Shown: positions 24,601-32,359 of the stretch, piece by piece
How the letters are laid out: each line of letters starts with the position of its first letter
Numbering within the stretch: the first letter of the stretch is position 1
Source of the DNA: Phycisphaerales bacterium
GTDB lineage: Bacteria; Planctomycetota; Phycisphaerae; Phycisphaerales; SM1A02
Assembly: GCA_007693845.1 (NCBI GenBank)
Contig: RECV01000148.1
Coordinates: 1-37,616 of the forward strand
Direction of reading: 5' to 3'
Length of the DNA stretch: 37,616 bases
The notes under the pieces: model-generated
The model's input: the letters and a program-made list of their open reading frames with translations, nothing else
The model's database searches: none
Told to the model about the DNA's origin: nothing
Translations under genes and position numbers: made by a program

Positions 24601-25068
24601 GTAATCGCACGAGCAGCCCATCGCCTTGAGCTGATCGAGGATGGTCGCTTCGTACTCATCCTTCCACTGCTGGACTTTGGCGATGAAAGCATCGCGGCCG
24701 CCTTCGGCCTCGCGCTCTTTGTAATTCTTCAGCGACGGTTCTCCCAGATGCTGGAGGCGCTTATCGACCACGGTTTGCGTGGCGATGCCGGCGTGGTCCG
24801 TGCCGGGCATCCAGAGCGTGTTGAACCCCTTCATCCGGTGAGCACGGGCGAGAACATCCTGCAGCGTGTTGTTGAACGCGTGGCCGAGGTGAAGTGCCGC
24901 GGTGACGTTTGGCGGGGGGATCATGATCGCGTAGGGCTTGCCCGCGCGAGCTGACTCGGCCGCAGGCCCGGCCTCCGCGTGAAACGCGCCGGCTTCATCC
25001 CATTTCGCGCGAACGATGTCCTCCGTCTCAGCGGGAGTGTACGATTTGGCAAGTTCGGTCTTGATCAT
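21655..25068 (-). CDS. valS: valine--tRNA ligase
   Basis: Charges tRNA-Val and edits misacylated Thr; class I synthetase, cytosolic. At 1137 aa it is longer than the roughly 950 aa of E. coli ValS. Landmarks are the HIGH-type motif HLGH (residues 60-63 in PPPNVTAALHLGH), the editing domain, WCISRQLWWGHRIPVW, DVLDTWFSSALWP, KMSKS (708-712) and a C-terminal coiled-coil arm. Part of the extra length comes from two repeat-like inserts: a palindrome pair at 23611-23695 (residues about 458-486) and a heptamer chain at 23223-23257 (about 604-616). A Thr/Pro-rich stretch before SQKFDLGRNFANKLWN is also long. The reading frame stays open throughout and all motifs are intact, so the enzyme is probably functional. 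The start is ATG 25068, or ATG 25080 with GGAG four bases upstream; TATCAT lies 10 bases before 25068. Confidence 0.97.
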   Translation of the reverse strand: MIKTELAKSYTPAETEDIVRAKWDEAGAFHAEAGPAAESARAGKPYAIMIPPPNVTAALHLGHAFNNTLQDVLARAHRMKGFNTLWMPGTDHAGIATQTVVDKRLQHLGEPSLKNYKEREAEGGRDAFIAKVQQWKDEYEATILDQLKAMGCSCDYDRTRFTMDEVCAKAVREAFSRLFKDGLIYRGKRLVNWDPVTQTALADDEVEMQEVDGHFWYLRYPLVHPSENPSDPMDCQEVTWSELAARGYPGAGKRPDEEVAWVTVATTRPETYLGDTAVAVNPDDPRAKPLRGLMAQLPLVGRVIPIIEDDYVVMPDPNASDPKAQYASGFLKVTPAHDPNDYEIGERHNLDKINVMAPDASISDKHGWEDIGDAHLFVGKSREEARKLVVKEFEARNLLEAVKAYRHSVGHSYRSHVPIEPYLSDQWYVKVTDDRLKGEALRAMSRDQFDGEPPAREQIAPGLPGTGAGSNDDGGRSSTPAKAGAKCEGDAELRFFPARYAKTFQQWHENLRDWCISRQLWWGHRIPVWHKRVTLTAENWTDELLKWGWDSYVEGNWEDDGIVVRIVRTSDGSVVDPTVDPLMPVTKDTEGEYDIFICMRDEACFLKSQISNLRFQQDPDVLDTWFSSALWPISTLGWPDPDAFPDEIPEGSALLETFNPSSVLCTAREIITLWVSRMVMFNRYFRDHTLPFRHVYIHAMIQDGHGQKMSKSLGNGVDPRDIIQTHGSDALRYVMTQIATATQDVRMPVDLVCPHTEETFTPKMITTPAGYTVPAPIQSCPSDPSKKMVTAYGIASGQAQPTDEMPLAINASQKFDLGRNFANKLWNATRFALSNLETAKDHGSSSVNEKELTLADRWMLSRLHAATQTIDRALDAYQFNVYADTVYDLVWREFCDWYLEAIKPTIRESPTQQQVLRTILNAIIRLLHPIMPFVTETLWPHVSDAGPAGLPGVELPSGELCCTVGWPRIEARWNDEAAEAIFRRAQQLVEDIRRIRGERNIPFKQKLTLMADEDIRKLAQEAGGMVEVLAGLAEIQPMGDRPADAVPITFEGREILLTGLYAGANEADREAEMTRLAKVIAEKERAAGQLAGRLSNENYVKKAPAHLVEETKQKLEEAKADLEAAQQALAALKQSAN
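23223..23257. repeat. chain of 7-base units inserted in frame in valS
   Basis: On the plus strand the units GAAATCT, CAGATTT, GAAATTT, GAGATTT and GAGAAAA follow one another without gaps. The block is AT-rich within a GC-rich gene, and AAATCTCA (23224-23231) is an inverted match of TGAGATTT (23243-23250). On the coding strand it yields a peptide of the LKSQISNLRF type between RDEAC and QQDPDVLDTW, a place where most ValRS sequences need no such segment. I recall similar heptamer chains as repeats in other planctomycete genomes, but cannot check this here. Confidence 0.7.
23611..23695. repeat. inverted pair of palindromes (REPIN-like) inserted in frame in valS
   Basis: Palindrome 1 (23616-23633) has arms CCCCGGCC and GGCCGGGG around TT. 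Palindrome 2 (23674-23689) has arms CCCGGGC and GCCCGGG around AA. Read on opposite strands they are the same element: GCCCCGG, C or G, C, TT, G, G or C, CCGGG. The two differences compensate each other in the stem, and a short T/A-rich flank precedes each. About 40 bases separate them. On the coding strand the block adds roughly 29 residues of low complexity (Pro, Gly, Ser, Ala) just before the WCISRQLWWGH region. Confidence 0.75.
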
Positions 25069-25078
25069 GGAACCCCGC

Positions 25079-26182
25079 ATGATACTCCAGCCACACCCCT
25101 GTGCCCGCCCGCTGGCTCTGTTGGCCCTCATCACGCTGCCGGTGCTGATCGGCTGCGATGGGGGCGAGATGGCCGCCACGCCGGAACCCGAGCGAACGCC
25201 CCAATCGGACTCAACGGTCGGTGCCAGCGCGATCGAGGCCTCGCTGGATGCCGCGGAACAGTACTTCGCCTCCGCCGATCTGCCCCGGGCCCGCGCGATT
25301 CTGTTGCGACTGATTGATCGGGCCCCGAACGAGCCGAGAGCGCGCGAGCTTTTTGCCCAGACCCTGCTCGCCGAGGCGTCCGAAAAACGGGAACAGGGGC
25401 GGCAGCGTGCCTCGCGTCAATTGATGCAGGAGGCCTACGAGCACTACCGTCACGCCACGGAGCTTCGGCCGGCCGACGCCGGCCTGCACCAGAGTGCGGG
25501 CGAGGTCGCCCAGGCCGCGGAACTCTTCGAGATGGCGCTGCAGCACTTCGAACGAGCGGATGAGATCAACCCCGGCGAGACGAAACACGGGTTCTTTGCG
25601 GCCCAGGTCCTGCTGCTTCAGGGCAAAGCGGACCGGGCGGAGACGCGCTTGAACCGCGTTCTGGAACTGAGTCCCGACGAGCCGCTTGTGTACGCTTCAC
25701 TGGCCAATCTTTATGTTGAACGCGGTGAATATGAGGCGGCGCTCGACTGGATTCGCGAGGCCCGCCGGATCGATCCGCGCGAACTCAGCTTTCGGGTCAT
25801 CGAAGCGGGGATTCATCGGCGGAGCGGGGATCCCCGAACCGCTGCGGAACTGCTGATGCCGCTGCCGGCCGCGGAGCGGTCTCGTCCGATGGTTGCGGAT
25901 GAACTCGGACGTTCGCTGGAAGAAATCGACGAGGTTGAAGCGGCGGGGGAGGTCTGGACGCTGGTGTTTTCCGCCAACGAACACCATGAGGAGGCGTGGC
26001 GGTGGGCGGTCCACGCCGGCCGTGCCCGGCTGGCCGAGGGACGCCGTGAGAGAGCCCGCCAGTGGCTCCGGGAGGCCCAGCGACGACGTCCCGATCACGA
26101 CCGGGTGCTGGAGTTCGAGGCGGAATTCAGCCGCGACAATGGAGATCCCGGCAGCGCTGCGAAGAACGATTCATCGTCGTGA
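25079..26182 (+). CDS. TPR-repeat lipoprotein
   Basis: A 367-aa exported lipoprotein with a signal peptide and lipobox (TLPVLIGC, Cys about 26), a short polar linker, then tetratricopeptide repeats across most of the remainder. Examples are AEQYFASADLPRARAILLRL, FEMALQHFERADEINPGETK and ASLANLYVERGEYEAALDWI. TPR proteins serve as assembly scaffolds; the partner here is unknown. It is read from the ATG at 25079 (GGAA 6 bases upstream); an in-frame ATG at 25067 would add four residues. It is head-to-head with valS, with start codons 10 bases apart or overlapping. It converges on the small membrane protein gene with 43 bases between stops. Confidence 0.9.
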   Translation: MILQPHPCARPLALLALITLPVLIGCDGGEMAATPEPERTPQSDSTVGASAIEASLDAAEQYFASADLPRARAILLRLIDRAPNEPRARELFAQTLLAEASEKREQGRQRASRQLMQEAYEHYRHATELRPADAGLHQSAGEVAQAAELFEMALQHFERADEINPGETKHGFFAAQVLLLQGKADRAETRLNRVLELSPDEPLVYASLANLYVERGEYEAALDWIREARRIDPRELSFRVIEAGIHRRSGDPRTAAELLMPLPAAERSRPMVADELGRSLEEIDEVEAAGEVWTLVFSANEHHEEAWRWAVHAGRARLAEGRRERARQWLREAQRRRPDHDRVLEFEAEFSRDNGDPGSAAKNDSSS

Positions 26183-26225
26183 TATTGAGCTGCTTCCATT
26201 CGGTCGTCGGCTCCGGCCGCACGGC

Positions 26226-26465
26226 TCAATCGATGTTCTTCGGCCGGGGTTCATACGGCTCGGTCCGTCGGCCGGCCTCCTCCCAGGCGTTCGGCTCCGG
26301 CCGCTTCCGGAGTTTCTGCGACCGAATCCGGCGGCGATGACGAAGAACCGCGATGACCGTGATCATCAGGAAGATCAGCAGCAAGAGCAGCGTGATGAGT
26401 CCGAACAACCAGAGAACGCGGCTCAGGCCGTCGATCCCTTCGACTTGGGCAGCAATCGTGATCAC
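26226..26465 (-). CDS. small single-pass membrane protein
   Basis: A 79-aa protein with one strongly hydrophobic helix (about residues 17-41, VLWLFGLITLLLLLIFLMIT) followed by a basic stretch (RHRRRIRSQKLRKR) and a charged tail. The pattern predicts a cytoplasmic C-terminus. The start is read as GTG at 26465, because GGAG stands 9 bases upstream and the residues before it do not look like protein; an ATG at 26561 in the same frame is the alternative. No family was recognised. Confidence 0.7.
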   Translation of the reverse strand: MITIAAQVEGIDGLSRVLWLFGLITLLLLLIFLMITVIAVLRHRRRIRSQKLRKRPEPNAWEEAGRRTEPYEPRPKNID

Positions 26466-26585
26466 GTGGATCAACTCCGAACGACTCTGCAGAAAAGCGA
26501 TTTCATCACGTCCGAATCTCCTGACAAAGGATACGCCGAATTCGATTCGGTGTTGCGACATCCGGAATTTGGCGAACTCAGATGT

Positions 26586-26625
26586 GTGATATCGGTACAA
26601 AATAGGCGGGCAGGGTCGATATCAC
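26586..26625. promoter_or_regulatory. 9-base inverted repeat containing two GATATC sites
   Basis: GTGATATCG (26586-26594) and CGATATCAC (26617-26625) are perfect reverse complements, with a 22-base spacer. Their centres are 31 bases apart, about three helical turns. They lie in the 388-base gap (26466-26853) between the leftward small membrane gene and the rightward protease gene, where an operator could act on either. A weak promoter candidate for the protease is TTGTAC, 17 bases, GATAAC at 26706-26734. Nothing else was seen in this gap. Confidence 0.4.
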
Positions 26626-26853
26626 CGTTGAGTCTTGCAGCAAGGAAGACCGAGCCGTGCAAAGGCGTGAAGCAATTCAAGGCAATAGCCGATGCTGCCC
26701 GGGAGTTGTACCAATGGGTGGCGAGGCCGATAACACCAATTTCGTCTCGACCGTCCCGACTTCTCCGCCGGAGATCCCGTTGAAGGCGACCCTTCGTCCC
26801 TCTTCGCCAACAGTCACATCACTTTCATTCTCTCACACAGGTAGCCCTTCACG

Positions 26854-29109
26854 ATGAAGAGATCCATCACACGATGTGTTCCGATGACCCTGGCCGTGTG
26901 CGCAATGCTGGCGACCGCCGCCCTCAGCATGGGTACGGCCGTGCCGAACGCGGACTCTCCGGTACAGGACTGGTCGAAGAGCGTCTGGGAGACGGCATTG
27001 CGCGGCGATGGCTCGGCGCTCAAGCGGTATCTCGACAATCTCCCCGCCGACGTCAAGGCGGAAAAAAGCGCTGACACCTTCCGGAACACGCTGCAAACCC
27101 ATCAGCAGAATCTGAAGGCCTCCGATCAGCAGCGTGAAGAAGCCCGGGAAAAGGCCTACGCCGCGATGCTCGAACACATGGAAGACGGCGACATCTCCGG
27201 CGCTCTCCGGAAAGCCGTGGAAGTTCAGACATTGAGCGATCGTCTGGAAGATGCCTTCCATGATGAAAACATTCAGCGACTGATCGACCGCGCGAAGAAA
27301 GAACTGCCGCGGGCGAAATCCGACGGCAATTGGCTGCTGGCACAGGAACTGCTCTTCCGCGTCCGCACGCTTTACGACGATACGGAACTGCAGGATGAAT
27401 ACCGCGAGTATGACCGCGAACTGCAACTGGTCAATCAGCGTGTGGCGTTGATTTCCCGTTACGCCCCGCGTGAACTGCACCAAATGCGAAACGCCGCGCT
27501 CAAGCGGCAGGGCGAAGAACCGCTCGGCGAATTCAACCCGGCAACCGCGACGGACTGGCGCGAACGAGCCGAAGGAATCGACTTCCGCATGTTGCGAGAG
27601 TCGCTCCGTGTGGCGGCACGCGAGCACATCGAAGGCGATGGTTGGCGTCCGCTTCTCGAAGGTGGACTCCGATCCCTCAAACTCCTGGCGACCACGAATC
27701 AGCTCGAAGAGACGTTTTCGTCCCTCAATAATCGTCAGCGCGTGGAGCAGTGGAATCGCGCGATCGAGAAAGAGCTGGACGATCTGCGCAAGGCCAATGA
27801 CCGTGATCTCGATAACTGGTACTCCAGTCGGTTGCTCGGCCGATTGTCGGATGTAAACAAGAAGACGCTCGAGCTCGAAGAGAGAGTGATCTATCGTGAA
27901 TTCGGGGACGGCGCCATGCGTCAGCTCGATGAATTCACGGAGGTGATCTGGCCGGATGCGCTGCGCCGCTTCCGCCAGGCCACCGAAGGCAACTTCGTCG
28001 GCGTGGGCATTCTGATCCGACACAATGACAAGCGAGAAATCGAAGTGGTCAATCCCCTCGAAGGAACGCCCGCGTACTTTGCCGGCATCAAGCCCGATGA
28101 CCAGATCGTCGAGGTCGATGGCGAGTCCACCGTTGGCTGGTCTCTCAATGATGCCGTTGATCGCATCACCGGCCCGAAGGGCGAAACCGTGACCCTCGCG
28201 ATCCGTCGTGACGGCTACGACGAAATGCTGGTCTACGAGATCGTCCGTGACAACATCAAGCTGCACTCCGTGCGCGGCTGGTGGAAGACCGGCATCTCCG
28301 ATGAAGGTGACCCCGAATGGGACTGGTTCATCGATCCGGTGAGCCGCATCGGATACGTGCGCGTGACCAGCTTCAATGAAGAGACCTACAACGATCTGCG
28401 CAACGCCTGGCGTGAGATGAACCGCGACGGCTCGCCGCAGGGGTTGATTCTCGACCTCCGCTACAACCCGGGCGGTCTCCTGACCAGCGCGGTCCGCATC
28501 ACGAACCTGTTCCTCTCGCGTGGCTCCATCGTCTCCGGTGAGCGGAAGAACGGCATCACCGAGTGGAACCAGATCGCCCGCCCGAATCTCGCGGAGTTCG
28601 GCGATGTGCCCACGGTGGTGATCATCAACAAAGGGGCCGCCAGCGGCAGCGAAATCGTCGCCGGCGCGCTTCAGGCCCACGGCGCGGCGGTTGTGCTCGG
28701 CGAACGCAGCTTCGGCAAGGGCAGCGTGCAGACGGTCCACCAGGTCGCGCCGAATGCAGCTCTCAAGCTCACGACTCAGTACTATCGCCTTCCGCCCGCA
28801 TCCGGTGAGCGCGAAGGACGACTCGTGCACCGCCGTGAGGGCGCTACCGTCTGGGGCGTTGATCCGGACATCGAAGTTCGCATGACGCCTTCTCAGGTCG
28901 AGAGGTCCATCGTGCTGCGGCAGGAAGCGGACATCATCCCTCAGGATGAGGATGGCAATCTGGTCCACGATCATCCCGATCGGCCGCACGTGAACGAACT
29001 GCTCACCAAGGGTCTCGATCCGCAGGTCAGCACGGCCCTGTTGATCCTTCAGGCCCGCGCGCTTGGATCGATGAGCGAAGATCAGCGTCACGCGGCCCGC
29101 CGGGATTGA
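26854..29109 (+). CDS. S41 family C-terminal processing protease with PDZ domain
   Basis: A 751-aa exported tail-specific protease (CtpA/Prc family). It begins with a signal peptide (MKRSITRCVPMTLAVCAMLA..). Residues about 35-375 are a helical, charged region without a recognised domain. A PDZ domain follows (about 380-455: GVGILIRHND, GTPAYFAGIKPDDQIVEVDG), then the S41 core with GYVRVTSFNEETYNDLRNA and LILDLRYNPGGLL. The Ser-Lys dyad is Ser599 in AASGSEIVAGAL and Lys622 in SFGKGSVQTVHQ. Family members cut periplasmic or outer-membrane proteins and cell-wall enzymes near their C-termini. The ATG at 26854 has AGGTAG 8 bases upstream. It is a single-gene unit ending at a hairpin terminator. 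Confidence 0.96.
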   Translation: MKRSITRCVPMTLAVCAMLATAALSMGTAVPNADSPVQDWSKSVWETALRGDGSALKRYLDNLPADVKAEKSADTFRNTLQTHQQNLKASDQQREEAREKAYAAMLEHMEDGDISGALRKAVEVQTLSDRLEDAFHDENIQRLIDRAKKELPRAKSDGNWLLAQELLFRVRTLYDDTELQDEYREYDRELQLVNQRVALISRYAPRELHQMRNAALKRQGEEPLGEFNPATATDWRERAEGIDFRMLRESLRVAAREHIEGDGWRPLLEGGLRSLKLLATTNQLEETFSSLNNRQRVEQWNRAIEKELDDLRKANDRDLDNWYSSRLLGRLSDVNKKTLELEERVIYREFGDGAMRQLDEFTEVIWPDALRRFRQATEGNFVGVGILIRHNDKREIEVVNPLEGTPAYFAGIKPDDQIVEVDGESTVGWSLNDAVDRITGPKGETVTLAIRRDGYDEMLVYEIVRDNIKLHSVRGWWKTGISDEGDPEWDWFIDPVSRIGYVRVTSFNEETYNDLRNAWREMNRDGSPQGLILDLRYNPGGLLTSAVRITNLFLSRGSIVSGERKNGITEWNQIARPNLAEFGDVPTVVIINKGAASGSEIVAGALQAHGAAVVLGERSFGKGSVQTVHQVAPNAALKLTTQYYRLPPASGEREGRLVHRREGATVWGVDPDIEVRMTPSQVERSIVLRQEADIIPQDEDGNLVHDHPDRPHVNELLTKGLDPQVSTALLILQARALGSMSEDQRHAARRD

Positions 29110-29157
29110 TTCCCAGCCGCGAGTTGGATCACTGAAAATTTGTGAAGCTAATCAACA

Positions 29158-29190
29158 CGGCCCGGAGCAATGCTCCGGGCCGCTTTCTTG
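29158..29190 (+). terminator. hairpin terminator after the S41 protease gene
   Basis: CGGCCCGGAGC (29158-29168) and GCTCCGGGCCG (29172-29182) form a perfect 11-bp stem around a three-base loop. A modest T-rich tract (CTTTCTTGG) follows. It lies 48 bases after the protease stop codon. Confidence 0.75.
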
Positions 29191-29292
29191 GCAGGAGGTA
29201 AGGGATGCGAGCCGTGGCGAACGCGCGGCTCAACGGTCGGTTCGTCGGCGCCCGTGTCGTGCCGAGGTCGTGGATTGTGGTGAACGGTTCGC

Positions 29293-29577
29293 TTATCGCG
29301 AGGAGAGGGAGATGCGATCTTCATCACGTTCCGACGCCGCCTCAGCCAGTGTGGCGTCGTAGCCCGGCCGGTACTGATCGAGCCCGAAGGCCAGGGCGAT
29401 GTCATCATTCTCCGCCGGTCCGGGCGCGATAACCGCCGTCATCTTTCGCGCGTAGTCGATCTGATCGGCTTTGACGCAGCCCATGGCGAGCACGCATCCG
29501 ACCAGACCCGCCAGGCCGGCGACTCGGAGCGGATTGATACGCGAACGGGGCGGCAAACAGTGCGAGAATCGATACAT
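29293..29577 (-). CDS. small lipoprotein of unknown function
   Basis: A 94-aa protein with a basic N-terminus (MYRFSHCLPPRSR), a hydrophobic stretch and a lipobox (GCVLAMGC, with the lipid-anchored Cys near residue 34). It is probably tethered to a membrane on the outer side. The mature part is about 60 residues, acidic and polar, and ends in a Ser/Arg tail. The ATG at 29577 is set by AGGAG 8 bases upstream. No family was recognised. It lies downstream of trpB on the same strand, after a 250-base gap. Confidence 0.75.
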   Translation of the reverse strand: MYRFSHCLPPRSRINPLRVAGLAGLVGCVLAMGCVKADQIDYARKMTAVIAPGPAENDDIALAFGLDQYRPGYDATLAEAASERDEDRISLSSR

Positions 29578-29718
29578 CGTGCGAGCTCCTGTCAAAACGA
29601 GCACCTCAGAGTCGGACATCGGCGCTCCGATCAGAAGACACCAGATCGATCAATGACTTCCCTTCGCATTGGAAGACCGAGACTCCGGCATTTGAGAAGC
29701 GTTTCCTTACCCGCAGAA

Positions 29719-29813
29719 TCGGACCCCGGATCGTGGCGGCCACAGCATCGGACCATCGGGACTTCTCGGACCTTGTCGGCCGAAATCCGCTCGATACGAC
29801 GGGTTCTCGGACC
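29719..29813. repeat. four direct copies of TCGGACC between trpB and the small lipoprotein gene
   Basis: TCGGACC occurs at 29719, 29748, 29766 and 29807 in the same direction; the last two share the longer TTCTCGGACC. The region is otherwise gene-free (29578-29828) and lies upstream of the leftward small lipoprotein gene. It could hold binding sites for a regulator. The uneven spacing (29, 18 and 41 bases) makes this uncertain. Confidence 0.35.
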
Positions 29814-29828
29814 CAAAATTTTTGAAAA

Positions 29829-31043
29829 TTACGGCTTCGGTGTCTCGCCCAGCAGCCGCATCGCTTCCTGAACGTCCTTGTCGCCCCGGCCGGAGAGGTT
29901 GACGACCAGGTGTTGTTCCGGCGACATGCGGGCGGCCCGCTCGATGGCCTCCGCCACCGCGTGGGCGGTCTCGAGGGCGGGAATCAGTCCCTCGGTTTCC
30001 GCCAGACAACGAAAGGCCGCCAGTGCCGCGTCATCGCTGACCGCGGTGTAGCTGACGCGACCGGCATCGTGCCAGTAGGCGTGTTCAGGGCCGACGCCGG
30101 GGTAATCAAGCCCGGCCGAGCAGGAATGCACATCCGCCGTCTGGCCGAACTCGTCCTGCAGGACATAGCTGAGTGAGCCGTGCAGTACGCCGGGCTGGCC
30201 GTGGGCGAGGGGGGCCGCGTGTTCGCCCGCGGTGGTCGATCGTCCGCCCGCCTCGACGCCGATCAGTTCCACGCCGACGTCGTCGACGAACGGATAGAAG
30301 ATTCCCGCCGCATTGGAGCCGCCGCCGACACACGCCACGATCGCCTCGGGCAGGCGGCCGATCTGCGCGAGGCATTGCTCACGCGTCTCCCGGCCGATCA
30401 CACTCTGGAAATCACGCACGATGCGCGGGAAGGGGTGCGGGCCGACCACAGACCCGAGAATGTAGTGCGTCGTCTCAACCGAACCCATCCAGTCGCGCAT
30501 GGCTTCGTTGGTCGCATCCTTGAGCGTGCGCGAACCGGTCTCGACCACGTTCACCTGCGCGCCGAGCAGTTTCATGCGGAAGACGTTCAGCGACTGACGC
30601 CGGGCATCTTCCGCGCCCATGTACACCTCGCACGACAGGCCAAAACGGGCGCACGCGGTGGCGGTGGCGACGCCGTGCTGACCGGCCCCGGTTTCCGCAA
30701 TGATACGCTGCTTACCCATTCGCTGGGCCAGGAGGGCCTGTCCGATCGTGTTATTGATCTTGTGCGCGCCGGTATGGGCGAGGTCTTCTCGCTTGAGCCA
30801 GATCTGCGCCCCGCCCGTCGCCGCGGTGAGTTGGGGGCAGTGCGTGAGCGGCGTGGCGCGTCCGACGTAGGTCTGCAGCAGCGCGTGGAGTTCATGCGTA
30901 AACGCGGGGTCGTTGATCGCCCGCTCGTATTCGGCTTCGAGCTGTTCCAAAGCGCCGAAAAGTGTCTCCGGCACGTATCGTCCGCCGAAGCGGCCGAATC
31001 GGCCCCGCTCATCGGGGACTTGTGACATAGGCAAAGTGGTCAT
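29829..31043 (-). CDS. trpB: tryptophan synthase beta chain
   Basis: Joins indole and L-serine to tryptophan with PLP; normally in a complex with TrpA. The 404-aa sequence has the standard TrpB1 landmarks: [12 protein letters not shown] at the start, the PLP Lys in HTGAHKINN (Lys about 95), [12 protein letters not shown], the phosphate loop [10 protein letters not shown] and, near the end, LSGRGDKD. The ATG at 31043 is chosen since TACGAT lies 8 bases upstream; an ATG at 31028 is the alternative, and neither has a Shine-Dalgarno site. No trpA, trpC or trpF gene is next to it, which is unusual because trpB and trpA are commonly adjacent. Confidence 0.97.
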   Translation of the reverse strand: MTTLPMSQVPDERGRFGRFGGRYVPETLFGALEQLEAEYERAINDPAFTHELHALLQTYVGRATPLTHCPQLTAATGGAQIWLKREDLAHTGAHKINNTIGQALLAQRMGKQRIIAETGAGQHGVATATACARFGLSCEVYMGAEDARRQSLNVFRMKLLGAQVNVVETGSRTLKDATNEAMRDWMGSVETTHYILGSVVGPHPFPRIVRDFQSVIGRETREQCLAQIGRLPEAIVACVGGGSNAAGIFYPFVDDVGVELIGVEAGGRSTTAGEHAAPLAHGQPGVLHGSLSYVLQDEFGQTADVHSCSAGLDYPGVGPEHAYWHDAGRVSYTAVSDDAALAAFRCLAETEGLIPALETAHAVAEAIERAARMSPEQHLVVNLSGRGDKDVQEAMRLLGETPKP

Positions 31044-31051
31044 GACCGGAC

Positions 31052-31057
31052 ATCGTA
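31052..31057 (-). promoter_or_regulatory. candidate -10 box (TACGAT) before trpB
   Basis: TACGAT is followed by 8 bases (GTCCGGTC) and the ATG at 31043, which fits a leaderless mRNA. No attenuator-type leader peptide with Trp codons or terminator hairpin was seen upstream. Confidence 0.4.
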
Positions 31058-31419
31058 GCTCAGCCACGCCGTGCGGGCAGTCCCTATTCAACTCTTGTTC
31101 GGATAGTGTCGGCGTCGCGGAATCGGATTCGGCGGAAAGCTGGTGAAAGTTGGCGTATCACGCCGCCTTGTCCGGAGATTTTGGGGGTGTAAACGGTTTT
31201 TTCCGGATCAAAAACACTCGGAACTTCGTACAGATGAGAAGAGATGGCAAGTTTCGGCAGCGGCCCATCGTATGGATCGTCCTTGCCACGGCCGGGCAGA
31301 GCTTGTTCGTCAAGAGAAGAGAGATCTGAGGAAGCATTTGAGCCGTCCGCAATTGGGTGGGGCGCGGCGATCTCATTGATTCCCAAGGCGGTCGACAAGG
31401 CCGCGGATGGAGAGAGTTG
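31058..31419. other. gene-free gap between trpB and the PEP-CTERM protein gene
   Basis: This 360-base divergent region has no convincing gene. A 104-codon minus-strand frame starting at TTG (31398) has mixed third-position composition and no recognisable family. GTTTTT (31196-31201) and AAAAAC (31210-31215) flank TCCGGATC as an AT-rich inverted repeat. No good promoter pair was recognised. Confidence 0.4.
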
Positions 31420-32274
31420 ATGATCATGAAGAATACAGACCGACGAAGTGCCGGCATGTTTGCAGCGGTCCTCGCAGGGGCCGTGATCGTGTGCGCAAGC
31501 AGTCGCCCAGCTGACGCATCCCTGGTTCTGTTCGACGGAAACGCACTGTTTGATTCCTCACTGCCGAGCAGCGCGACGGGAACCTCCGGCGGGTCCACAA
31601 ACTTTCGGCCGTCCATCGGTTCATCGGCCAACCACCTCTCGCAGCAGAGTTGGCACTTTCGCATCGATGGCATGCACAACCGCCAGTTCATGTTCAGCGA
31701 GAGTCAGGGAAACCCCACCACAAGCGGCATGTTTTCATCCACGGGCAGCTACGAATGGAGCGGACTGGCCGGCGGCATTCTGGATGCGAAGTTGACCATT
31801 GAACTTCAGGACGGCAGAGCGCCGAATGAGGCCACGCTCACGCAAACCATGTCGCTGACGAACACGTCCTCCTCGGCGTTCACGATTTCGCTCTTTCACT
31901 ACGCGGACATCAATGCCGGCGGAGCCCCGTCGCTGAACAATGCGAACGCGCTGAATTCCAACCTGCTGGACATTTCCAAGGGTAACGAATTCGTCCACTG
32001 GCAGGGCATCGGAGCGGATGCGTACGACTACCAGCACTTCAATAGGCTGTTCAACAAGCTCACGTCGCCAAGCATAGTCAATTTGTCCTCACCACAATCC
32101 CCGTTGCTGGCGGCTGACTTCACCGGCGCGTTTCAGTGGACTCTCGACATCGATCCGGGGGACACCGTCTCGGTTACTTCGATTATCAGTTCAAACATCG
32201 TCATTCCCGCGCCGGGAGCCGTCTTGCTGCTGGCGGGATCTGCGTTGATTTCAAGTCGGCGTCGCCGGATGTGA
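31420..32274 (+). CDS. secreted PEP-CTERM-like protein
   Basis: A 284-aa exported protein. It has a signal peptide (AGMFAAVLAGAVIVCASSRPADA) and a beta-rich, Ser/Asn/Thr-rich body. The C-terminus is a sorting tail: IPAPGAVLLLAGSALI followed by the basic SSRRRRM. This fits the planctomycete variant of PEP-CTERM, where an exosortase-type enzyme would process the tail and place the protein at the surface. No exosortase gene is in the window. The body resembles other PEP-CTERM proteins without known function. The ATG at 31420 has GGAG 7 bases upstream; a second ATG is two codons on. It converges on the hydrolase gene with 85 bases between stops. Confidence 0.88.
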   Translation: MIMKNTDRRSAGMFAAVLAGAVIVCASSRPADASLVLFDGNALFDSSLPSSATGTSGGSTNFRPSIGSSANHLSQQSWHFRIDGMHNRQFMFSESQGNPTTSGMFSSTGSYEWSGLAGGILDAKLTIELQDGRAPNEATLTQTMSLTNTSSSAFTISLFHYADINAGGAPSLNNANALNSNLLDISKGNEFVHWQGIGADAYDYQHFNRLFNKLTSPSIVNLSSPQSPLLAADFTGAFQWTLDIDPGDTVSVTSIISSNIVIPAPGAVLLLAGSALISSRRRRM

Positions 32275-32359
32275 AGTGAACGCGAAGTGAACGAAAGATT
32301 TTCTCAGATTGCGACCAGCACCCGGACGCGATACCGCACACGATCACTGCGAAGGCCGT

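Noticed and set aside
26833-29091. 752-codon open frame on the minus strand opposite the S41 protease
   Set aside because: It mirrors the protease gene almost exactly, and its translation shows no domain; the plus strand has signal peptide, PDZ and catalytic motifs. It is a shadow produced by GC-rich codon use.
29158-29182. GC-rich palindrome after the S41 protease as a further copy of the valS REPIN element
   Set aside because: Core and loop differ (GGAGC-AAT-GCTCC rather than GGNC-TT-GNCC), and its place just after a stop codon with a T-rich tail fits a terminator.
31084-31398. 104-codon minus-strand frame just upstream of trpB
   Set aside because: It starts only with TTG, lacks a ribosome site, has third-position composition lower in GC than its neighbours and no known family. 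It may still be real, but the support is too weak.
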